Shown: positions 33,192 to 41,235 of the stretch, in pieces | Position numbering within the stretch: the first letter of the stretch is position 1 | Layout: every line of letters starts with the position of its first letter | Assembly (NCBI RefSeq): GCF_000003815.2 | Contig: NC_049986.1 | Span: forward strand, 20,804,611 to 20,868,610 | Direction: 5' to 3' | From: Branchiostoma floridae | Taxonomy: Eukaryota > Chordata > Leptocardii > Amphioxiformes > Branchiostomatidae | Length of the DNA: 64,000 nucleotides | Notes under the pieces: generated by a model | Database searches by the model: none | Told to the model about the DNA's origin: nothing | The model's input: only the letters and a program-made list of their open reading frames with translations | Position numbers and translations under genes: made by a program

Positions 33192-36100
33192 CTGGAAGGC
33201 ACAAAAACAACAACATGCAAATGTAGGGTCAAGCTTTCTCTATACTGGGATGGATTGCACACACAAAACATGCAAAGGCAGACAGCAACTTTTGTCTCAC
33301 GATAGGCAACTACACAACATGATTTTATATTTGAGTGACATTTGCATACAATCCTTATGAGTTAATTAGTGACTCTGACATTCTAAACTATTTTATAGTT
33401 ATATATTGTTCTGCCACTAGTGCCAGTTCATTCTAATGACACTGAAGAAGAGTGATGGATGCCACTCGAAACGTCCGGAGGTAATTCTCTGTTTATTATC
33501 CAGTTGTAGAGATTAATTGTATTTGGATATCAGTTACGTATGCAAAAACGGAGTTCAACTTCAAGCTTTCTTTTGGAAGGTTTGACAATTACATCAGGGA
33601 AAGAAGGGGAGTATAGCATAGAACTTTCTCTCTTCGTCACCAGATTTATCCAGATGAAAGATGATGATGATGACAGCATAGATATAAATAATAAAAGCAG
33701 GATTGCCAATATGGACACTAAATCCATGAAATGCAAATTCAAATTAAAAGAAAAGCAAGCTACGGAAGGCAGCAAACGAAATCTTTGAATTTTCTTTTTC
33801 TAGTTTCTTTAGTTGTATCATTAATTTCTTGTAGGCCAGTCCATTTCAGAGTAAATGAGAAAAAAAGATAGAATTTGAATCTGATCTGAGATGTCACATG
33901 GACAAACTTGCTGCAAATGTTACTGGGAAGCATGAAGTTTTAAATACTGCTGATCTTCAATTTGGTACTCTTCTGGCCAAAACGTTTTTTTTTTAATCTG
34001 AAGAACATTTGTAGGCATTCAACTTTCTTTTCTATGACGTAAAATCGGTTCAAAGATGCATACATCTGGCAGCACTGGCTTTTATTTCATGATGAGAGTC
34101 CTTGTTTGCAACTTTCAACATGGGCTAAAGACACACAGAAACTCCCTCTCCCAGCATTAGAAAACCTTACAAATATTTCAAATATTAAGCCAGTGCTCCC
34201 CCATAAAAAACAAGCCAGCACTGCTAGAAGTCTATGATTAAGTAGCTGCACAAAGAGGAAAAAGTTGCCTTTAAAGCTAAGGGCAGTCAACATGCCGTAT
34301 GTGCAATTTGTCTGCACATTTTTTGGGAGGCCATGTCCTCGGCATATTACTGAAAACTTTCAGGCTGTACAGGGCAGGCGCGTCCACCATACTGGCACGT
34401 ACAGGGGACGAATCCGCAGCCCGACGGCACGCAAACTTTTGCCTGCACGTAACGTTCTATGGCATGTCTGTGTGCTCCAAAATCCGTCGGATTCCCTACG
34501 AGTTCGTACGGAGGCGGTACTTACCACTTATGGATCCAAAAAGATTGCCCACGTTTTGACACATAGACAGCATGTATTTGCACATACGGGGGGTTGTGCT
34601 CTTAGCTTAAGATACTAGTAAGCAAAGCATAATATACCGCATCCATATGGTACAGCATTACGCCTATGATGGAGGTTTCTTTGGTCATGGCTGCACGAGC
34701 GTTGATCTGGGTCGGTCCCCTATTGCCTACAACCTGGGTACAACGGCAGACAGACATGTACACACACTGTCTCTCATCAGCATAGCAGGCAGGGCACAGT
34801 GTCATGGGTGTGTCACGCCACAAAGGAAGTACATCAGCTGTTTTCAGAACTTTTCCTCCAAAAAGTCCAGAAGGTTCTTGTAAACTTGAATTTGAAAAGA
34901 CATAGGGCATTTTGAAAATTTACCCTCAGCCTCAGTAAAGGTAAAGATAACCAAGGAGGTTTCTCTTTAATGTCATTGATTTATATTTACCTTATAAGGA
35001 ACATACTGCCCCATGCTTTATGGCAATATTGTTCCTGTTACAATGTTTATAGCTGTGGAAGCAATTGAATTCATCACAATTATTTTCTATATCTATCAGT
35101 TTTTAGGGCTTTGATTTAGACATTAGAAACAACTGAATTTCTTTTGTGGCAGATGAAACATACACGACATCTGAGATGACCCCCATCTGCCCTTGACCTT
35201 GACTCACCTCCGTGTCCCTCCCGACACCAATTACCCAGCATTCCTTGGTCATGAACAGGCGGGGGTCAATTTCTATCCGGCCACGAGAGCCGACAACCTA
35301 CAGAACAGGGTGAGGCTTAGCTCCCTGCTTCATATGAATAACTTAGACACACTTATAACTGAGTTACTTAGTACTTCAGTTATCTAAGTTTGTTCTCTAA
35401 TGTCTACATGCAAAGAGTATGTGACTGTAAAAAAAACTACTGACTGTAGAAAAAAGGAGAACGTTTTGTGTTAATCTACCATTAAAAAAAATTCACAAGA
35501 GGGTATACGTAATGACTATCACTTACAATACAGTTCTTACATCACACTAAAGTGTGTACTGACACTATAATCTACTAAAGCAGTACTGGCTCTTGTTTCA
35601 CTGGACTGTGGTACATTGCTGCATTCTAATTTGAAAGATTTGTTTTTCAACTATAAGATTCGTTGAGTGCTCTGTTAAATCACTCCGTAGGATGATGCCA
35701 ACCTACCACAGCTCTAGTGAGACCATATCCTGTTAGGACTGTAAGGATTTTACTGCAGGAAATCATTTCTTAACAAGACAAATTCACAAAATGAAGTACA
35801 ATTTCTCTCCATATTATACACATATTATTTCATTAAGCAATTTGATGAGCTGAAACTCACCCCCACCCGCCCGTGCCTGGCCAGCAACTCCAAATCTTTC
35901 TCCAGGTTCACGTTTGCCAGCATCTCAATAATTAAGTCCACCCCTACTCCTGCTGTGGCTGCCTGTAGAACAAACAAAAAAATTAATAAACAAGTAAACA
36001 AACTAACAAACACCTCAATAATCATGTCCACTCCTTCTCTGGTTGCTCTGGTTGCCTTTACAAGGAACAAACAAACAGGTAAATGCACAAACATCCCAAT

Positions 36101-38003
36101 AATCATTTCCACTCACAAGTCCTGCTGTGGCTGCCTGTATAACAAACAAACAAACAGGTAAACAAGAAAGTACACTAACAAACATATCAATGATCAGGTC
36201 CACCCCTACCCCTGCTGTGGCTGCCTGTAGAACAAACAAACAAACAAAGTATTGGCTGCCTGGCGATAGAACTCAAATGTGTTTGTCTTAATTTCCACTA
36301 CTCAAGGATAAGTGACAGGAATCACCCATTATGTGAACATGTTTGTTTATACATGTAAGGAGGAACACATTGTCAAGCATTAGAATTTTGTATGTGGATA
36401 AAAGACAGCTGCAGTACAGTGGAATAGAGACATTTGGATCGGAGGAGCGATGACTATCTCTCATCATCATCATCATCATCATCATCTGGGCGTGCTAGTT
36501 GTGTTGGTTCAAAAGTTCACACTTTCACAAGATTTAATGTTAGACATGTTACTGACGTGTTAAAAAAAACCTGTACAAAGACTAAATTTTCTTCCATGCA
36601 CATGAACTTCTATCTTACCATAACCTTGTCATTGGAACCTCTTTCATCAGTGTACCTCTCCTCTTTGTAACTTAAGACATTTTATCAAGCTGTAAGATGT
36701 CTTTACATGACTGTGAGACATCTTACCATGATCTTGTCCATGTACCCCTCCTCCCTATGGTTGAAGACATGCGCCGCTCCGTTCTTCTTCACAAGCTCCA
36801 TCCCCTCACTGCTGCCTGCCGTTCCCATGACAACCATCCCATGAGCCTTTGCCAGCTGAACAGCAGCCAAGCCGACCTGCAATGTAGCAAATATCAACTT
36901 TAAAATGTGGAACTTCCTGGAGGAAATTTGTGCACTGACTCTTAAAAATTGTAAGAAAAGGAGCCAATTGCTCAAAGATCTCACACAAATGTGGTCAGTG
37001 ATAGCAATGTGAAGTGTCATAAGAAATTATGACTTTCAACAGAATTGTGTTCAGAATTGTGTTGCGACATTAAGGCCTTCATGTACACATGTGCGGAAAA
37101 TTGTGACATTTTTCTTATATGCCATCTATTTCAATCAGTCTTCTTGGTGGGGAGGCTGATAGAAAAAGATGGCATATAAGAAAAAGGTTATGATTTTCCC
37201 CACAAACCTCTGCTTGAAGAGTGTACACATAGTGGCTCATACACAACAAGACTCACCCCTCCACTTGCCCCATGGACCAGCACAGTCTCACCAGGCTTGC
37301 CATGGGTCCTGTGACAGACAGAGTATTGTTATCTATCAACCACCATTCACTATCAATGTAAAATAAAGAATTGATCTCACTGCTTTTCTTGACATATTTT
37401 GGATATCGTTTTCTTGTGCACTCTAACACTGTGAATGAAAAGAATTCATACTGTATGTTTACAAAAACCTTGGTAAATAGACCACAGGCCAGAATTTAAT
37501 TTTTAAACCCACTGACCATCATTATGATCCCTATATTTACATGCAGGAGTGCTTTCAGCACATTTTAGATATTCATATGGAAGATTGGGACATTTTCTGA
37601 TAAACCTCTAGGTTTTCTGATGTTATGGTTAGCTGTCAATTGAACTTGGAAGTCAGAAGATATCTATCATCCAACTTATCATACCTCCTTTAGCAAATAC
37701 AAGCTTAGATCTCAAAACTCCGAACTTATGAGTTATCAAGGAGGTGATCAAATGAACCAGCATGCCACTGGGCATTAGGCAGATCTTCTCACCTGTGAAA
37801 CAGCGCCCGGTACGCGGTCATGTACGGCACCCCGATGGCGGCGCCCTGCTGGAACGACAGCCGATCCGCCAGCCTGAAGGTCGTGTCCTCTTCCGCCACG
37901 GTGAACTCAGCATAGGCTCCTGTCACGCTGCCTCTGGTGAACACACGGTCTCCTTTCTGAAAGCAAAATCACAGTTTATTGCTATAATTAATCAAATAAT
38001 GGA

Positions 38004-38043
<40 letters not shown>

Positions 38044-39130
38044 GACTATCATTGACTCACTGATTTATAACTGTAGTACTGATCTATTCCAGTAGGGGAC
38101 TCTGCTACACTAAGTCATGCTACCCCTGGTGAAAACATGGTCTCCTGTCTGAAAGCAAAGTTGCACATTAGTACTATTACTATCATTTGGTTTCTAACTG
38201 GTAACTATCTACCTGTAGTACTGATCTATTCCAGTAGGGTGCCCTGTTGCATTGATGTTCAAGTCATGCTACCCCTGGTGAACATAAAGTCTCCTTTTTA
38301 CGGGTGGGTACCAGTACAAAACCGTTTTTTCTTTTTCTGAAAAAAAATCAGCGGGCCGGCATTTGGTGGGGGTGTAATACTGATCTATACCGATAGGTGG
38401 TGCTGGTGCACTGACCTGAAACTTGGTAGCCTCCTTGCCAACCTCCTCCACCACCCCAGCAACATCACAGCCGGGGGTCCAGGGCAGGGGTGGCTTGATG
38501 TTGTGTGTGCCACTCCGGATGTAGGTTTCCACTGGGTTCACTCCGACGGCAGAGACTTTGATCAAAACCTGCAAAAGGTTTTATATATGGTGTTGAACAT
38601 GGTGAAAGCAAAAGAGAAAATAATGCAAAAGAGAAATTCTTTCCAATAATGTACAGGGCTGCTGTCAGCTATAGTCCACCTGTATACGTGTGTGTGTGTA
38701 TGTGATAATTTGTGTGTGCGTGCGTGTTTGTGTATATTATGTTTTTCTCTTGTCTGTCTGTCAACTTTGACATGATGCTGTTCATCCATCATGTCATTCT
38801 CTTTTAAGTTTACATGTAGATAAAAAACAACAGAGATTATAAACCATGTGCAATGCCTTGTGCAATGCCTTAAGTTTGTGCTGTCAGCTTTATAATGGAA
38901 CAATAAGACTTACTTTTTTGCCCTGAGCCTTTGGGCAGGCCTTCTCCACTTTCAGTACCTCTGTCCTGCAAAACTCTCTCATTCATAAACAAACTAATAA
39001 ACAAACTCACCTGTTTGCCTTCAGCCTGTGGAACGGCGACCTCTTCGACCTTGAGAACCTCCGGCCCGCCGAACTCCCTCACAACGACGGCCCGCATGGC
39101 TCGAGCTGCAGCCCGCACAGAAGCAGACAT
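33030..39130 (-). CDS. CRYZ: Quinone oxidoreductase / zeta-crystallin, complete gene
   Basis: Minus-strand gene; exons (high to low) 39011-39130, 38416-38568, 37793-37956, 37257-37308, 36727-36876, 35861-35962, then 35208-35297 or 34638-34733, then 33030-33191. They join in frame to 330 or 332 residues (human CRYZ ~329). The N-terminus [20 protein letters not shown] and the segments [13 protein letters not shown] and [16 protein letters not shown] are typical of the zinc-free quinone reductase branch of medium-chain dehydrogenases. The nucleotide-binding motif HGASGGVG spans the exon 4/5 border (about 158-165). Expected activity: NADPH-dependent one-electron reduction of quinones in the cytosol (family knowledge). 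Zinc-ligand cysteines of alcohol dehydrogenases are absent, as expected. Several introns contain copies of neighbouring exon edges, and exon 7 exists twice. Confidence 0.92.
33437..33480 (+). repeat. Dispersed motif with hammerhead-like core
   Basis: Reads CACTGAAGAAGAGTGATGGA then TGCCACTCGAAACGTCCGG. It can fold as CTGAAGA, a GAGTG/CACTC stem, then GAAAC. This layout resembles hammerhead ribozyme cores found in Penelope-like retroelements, with A instead of U in the CUGAUGA box. Likely a retroelement tail; activity is not implied. Confidence 0.3.
33482..34637. other. CRYZ intron between exons 7b and 8
   Basis: The short frames at 33540-33788 and 34265-34618 lack domains and splice sites. 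I see no gene here. An ATGATGATG run lies at 33660-33670. Confidence 0.35.
34638..34733 (-). CDS. CRYZ: CRYZ exon 7b, alternative copy
   Basis: 96 nt, phase 0 at both ends, acceptor TTGTACCCAG, donor GCG|GTATAT (weak). It codes [20 protein letters not shown] then [12 protein letters not shown]. It is closer to the vertebrate consensus (AMxKESSIIGV) than exon 7a, and supplies about the right number of residues before exon 8. It lies 475 bp downstream of 7a. Confidence 0.7.
35208..35297 (-). CDS. CRYZ: CRYZ exon 7a, alternative copy
   Basis: 90 nt, phase 0 at both ends, acceptor CCCTGTTCTGTAG, donor GAG|GTGAGT (strong). It codes [20 protein letters not shown] then [10 protein letters not shown]. 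The first half matches the family (VVGSRGxIEI), while the end lacks the usual IIGVxL and is two residues shorter than 7b. Using both copies in one mRNA would stay in frame but duplicate a beta-strand of the fold. Confidence 0.75.
35861..35962 (-). CDS. CRYZ: CRYZ coding exon 6
   Basis: 102 nt, phase 0, coding [20 protein letters not shown] then [14 protein letters not shown]. The acceptor is TTCTACAG and the donor [26 protein letters not shown] matches the conserved V(D)[15 protein letters not shown] of zeta-crystallin. Confidence 0.92.
35998..36250 (-). repeat. Three copies of the exon 6 acceptor edge
   Basis: Upstream of exon 6, copies of its acceptor and first 45-50 coding bases lie with their first base near 36055, 36134 and 36224, about 80-93 bp apart and separated by AAACAAAC runs. 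They translate as [29 protein letters not shown] (frame lost) and [15 protein letters not shown]. The first and third are followed directly by GTTAGT, a possible donor, which would define 48-nt and 45-nt in-frame micro-exons. Confidence 0.8.
36450..36486. repeat. ATC microsatellite
   Basis: Perfect (ATC)n of about 12 units inside a CRYZ intron. Confidence 0.95.
36617..36662 (-). repeat. Copy of the exon 5 donor edge
   Basis: On the minus strand GACAAGGTTATG|GTAAGA mirrors the real GACAAGATCATG|GTAAGA of exon 5, about 110 bp away, and is preceded by a related GAGGAGAGGTACAC (real: GAGGAGGGGTACAT). It has no acceptor of its own. Confidence 0.7.
36727..36876 (-). CDS. CRYZ: CRYZ coding exon 5
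   Basis: 150 nt, phase 0. It begins [20 protein letters not shown], the glycine-rich turn and helix of the NADPH-binding Rossmann fold, and continues [20 protein letters not shown]. Acceptor ACATTGCAG, donor ATG|GTAAGA. Confidence 0.92.
37257..37308 (-). CDS. CRYZ: CRYZ coding exon 4
   Basis: A 52-nt exon coding [17 protein letters not shown]; acceptor CTGTCACAG, donor GGG|GTGAGT. It completes the arginine codon split with exon 3 and restores phase 0. Confidence 0.9.
37793..37956 (-). CDS. CRYZ: CRYZ coding exon 3
   Basis: 164 nt coding [20 protein letters not shown] then [20 protein letters not shown] and [25 protein letters not shown] and the substrate-loop segment AAIGVPYxTAYRAL are family hallmarks. 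Acceptor GCTTTCAG, donor CAG|GTGAGA. Confidence 0.93.
37990..38045. repeat. TAC microsatellite
   Basis: (TAC)n of about 12 units in the CRYZ intron just upstream of exon 3. Confidence 0.95.
38084..38310 (-). repeat. Two copies of the exon 3 acceptor edge
   Basis: Real exon 3 begins GCTTTCAG|AAAGGAGACCGTG ([12 protein letters not shown]). A copy near 38113-38166 reads GCTTTCAG|ACAGGAGACCATG, coding [12 protein letters not shown] and then a stop. A second at 38263-38310 keeps the coding part but has lost the acceptor. GATCTATTCCAGTAGGG precedes both, showing that the repeat unit is about 145 bp. Confidence 0.8.
38416..38568 (-). CDS. CRYZ: CRYZ coding exon 2
   Basis: 153 nt, phase 0, coding [20 protein letters not shown] then [20 protein letters not shown] and [11 protein letters not shown]. 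Acceptor CTTTTGCAG, donor CAG|GTCAGT. These are the conserved [10 protein letters not shown] and PxTPGxDxAGxV blocks. Confidence 0.93.
38914..38970 (-). repeat. Copy of the exon 1 donor edge
   Basis: On the minus strand this reads [16 protein letters not shown] followed by a GTAAGT donor, a diverged copy of [23 protein letters not shown] of exon 1, 97 bp into intron 1. Confidence 0.8.
39011..39130 (-). CDS. CRYZ: CRYZ coding exon 1
   Basis: 40 codons, [20 protein letters not shown] then [20 protein letters not shown], donor CAG|GTGAGT. The initiator could also be the internal MRAVVV methionine; the longer form adds a short basic, alanine-rich leader. A CAG at 39146-39148 on this strand could be the acceptor of a 5' UTR exon. 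Confidence 0.88.
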
Positions 39131-39516
39131 CAGCTGGTTAAAGACCTGGGTTCGAGAGGGGCTTTGATTGGTGACATGATTCGGGTTTATTAAAATCTAT
39201 GTTTATCAAAGTGATTTTCAAAGACGTCACAAGTATGGCTTTTTGAGAGAGAAATCTGGTTGAGGACATGATTTGTATGTAGCTTCAGGATGGTCATTTG
39301 CAAATTAAGGTCTGTTATTTGTGAAGGCTGACCAGTGGTTTAAAATAATTGGATGCAATTATTAAATGAATTTTGACTCTTCACAGCTTGTCATTATACG
39401 TCTATGTGGACTGTCCAGTCTGGTACGACATACTGGCTGGAGTGTTTTTCTCTGCCAATTCTAAACTACAGATCTAAAAAAATAAAAATAGACCAGTGAT
39501 CTCACATGTTGTGTAC

Positions 39517-39683
39517 CTGTCCTGCTGTAAGTCCACGTCTTCACACCTGGCCCCGCCCCCTTCACACGAGTCCAGGCCACTAACGTCGCTTTCTTCACCC
39601 CAAACTACACACAGTACCGTCAGTATGGCGCTACACAGTCCTACAACACACCCGGCACGCATACAGATCACAAAAGTCGGCAA
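39517..39683 (-). CDS. Signal-peptide-like ORF / possible upstream exon
   Basis: The frame codes MPTFVICMRAGCVVGLCSAI then LTVLCVVWGEESDVSG, a hydrophobic segment like a signal peptide, followed by an acidic cysteine-containing stretch and a good donor (CAG|GTACAC at the low end). I do not recognise it. It may be the first exon of an unidentified secreted protein, or simply the 5' UTR exon of CRYZ: joined to the CRYZ first exon its frame would end in a stop before the CRYZ start. Confidence 0.25.
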
Positions 39684-39979
39684 AAATCACGAAATAAGTG
39701 AGAGTAATAAACTTTCGCCCGCTCTCCTGATAGCGAGCTGACCCAACAATGAACTTTGGCCTTTTGACACCTTTGCTGACATTAGCGCCTTCTAGCGAGG
39801 TTCTATTGCAACGCATAAAGTTCATTATAATGTTGGCAAAGCCGGAGTTCCAGGGTGTAAAAGTTTGATTTTCTTGCAAAATCATAATGTACATTCAAGA
39901 AATGTTCCTGCAAATTGAACATTATGCAAAACAATTTTGTCATGAATGAGATATGGACGATTTCTTCCTCACCCGTATA

Positions 39980-40153
39980 CAGTAGAAGCCAGTTAATTGC
40001 ACGTCGGATAAACACACACTTCTGTTTATTGCACGGAATCCCAAAATCCCAAACCAGTGCGGTCCAGCAAGATAAATTCGCATTATTGCACCACCCGGAT
40101 AATTGCACGAAATACGCTGGCAAATGGGGTGTGCAATTAAGCGGCTTCTACTG
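39980..40153. mobile_element. pogo/Tigger-type MITE
   Basis: The ends CAGTAGAAGCCAGTTAATTG and CAATTAAGCGGCTTCTACTG are inverted repeats of about 24 bp, flanked by TA on each side. CAGT ends plus TA duplication are typical of Tc1/mariner pogo elements. It is 174 bp long with no coding capacity. Sub-terminal TAATTGCACG / TATTGCACGG motifs are repeated within. Confidence 0.85.
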
Positions 40154-41178
40154 TACTTAGTGCTTGCGCTAGCATTGAATTTTGTGTTTACATTTCCAGA
40201 GGATGTCATCCATAAAGTCAAATAAAATGTAAATATGGGCAAAAGTATAAAAAATAATAATGATAGATTGTATAATAAAGTACAATTATAGCATACCATC
40301 GTTCTTATTTTTCTTGGAGTATAATCAAACTATACCATTGAATTACTTAAAGGTGTAAAAAAATAGTTGACATACTCTTAAAATTTTTTATTTTACTCAA
40401 TGGCATAGTTGGGTAACAAACAACTTGCAAAACATCTATTTGACCAACTTCGCCTACATGTATATTTACAAAGAATGCAGATAAAGGCATGGTGAAGGGA
40501 CGCATGAGATAAGACGCATCAAAATTGATAGAATGAATTGATTAAATTGGTCAAAATCAGCAAAGAGCAGACAAATGTACACAAAGTGTACACAAAGGAA
40601 AGCTGACAAAATAGAATGTCCAACAAAAACGCTTGCAAAGACTTCGAAAACAAGATGGAGCCTAACTCCTCCTTGGAGAGTACATCAATATAAACATCAT
40701 GTGCTTTTATTTCTAACATATAAATATATACAAAAAAATTCGTAATGTTAACATGGCAAAAATGTTTAAAAGCTGTATCAAGGGTAAAGTTTTTTATCAC
40801 ACATTTAAGCTTTTTCCCTTTTGAAAATGTAACTTATATAGAAGAATGACCTGTGGTCACAATCGTTACACATACAGGCTTTCCAACAAACTACAGTACT
40901 CAAGTTCTACCATGTCTTTCCTTTTGCCGGCGATGGGCTGTACTTGAAAAGTCAAAGAAAGCGGGGAAGACATGCTACAAAGGGACCTCGACCTCTGGGG
41001 GTTAGTCTTTAAAAGGAATTCCCCTGAGGGGAGAAGACTTACTTCTCAATGTGTTACTAGACAAAGGAAGATCTGAGTCAGTAGTCAACATACAATATGT
41101 AGGGTCTACTACTGGTCCTTGTCTATGAATGTTTCTACATGTAAACTTTGCAAACATTCCTCAATACGCTTGCATTGG
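40154..41178. other. Intergenic, nothing recognised
   Basis: AT-rich; no credible gene. A solo end of MITE family A (GAGCCTAACTCCTCCTTGG) lies at about 40657-40680. Confidence 0.4.
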
Positions 41179-41184
41179 TTTATT
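41179..41184 (-). terminator. Polyadenylation signal of the first zinc-finger gene
   Basis: TTTATT on the plus strand, i.e. AATAAA on the minus strand, about 52 bp after the stop codon of the gene at 41236-44973. Confidence 0.6.
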
Positions 41185-41235
41185 GTTTAGCAGTGTTAAG
41201 TAGTCACTCAGTTCACATTAGAAAGATTTTCTTAA

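Noticed and set aside
33037-33360. Plus-strand frames over the last CRYZ exon
   Set aside because: They are complements of the CRYZ C-terminus, which has a clear family match on the minus strand.
36288-36485. A frame beginning with a run of methionines
   Set aside because: It is the ATG reading of the reverse strand of the ATC microsatellite.
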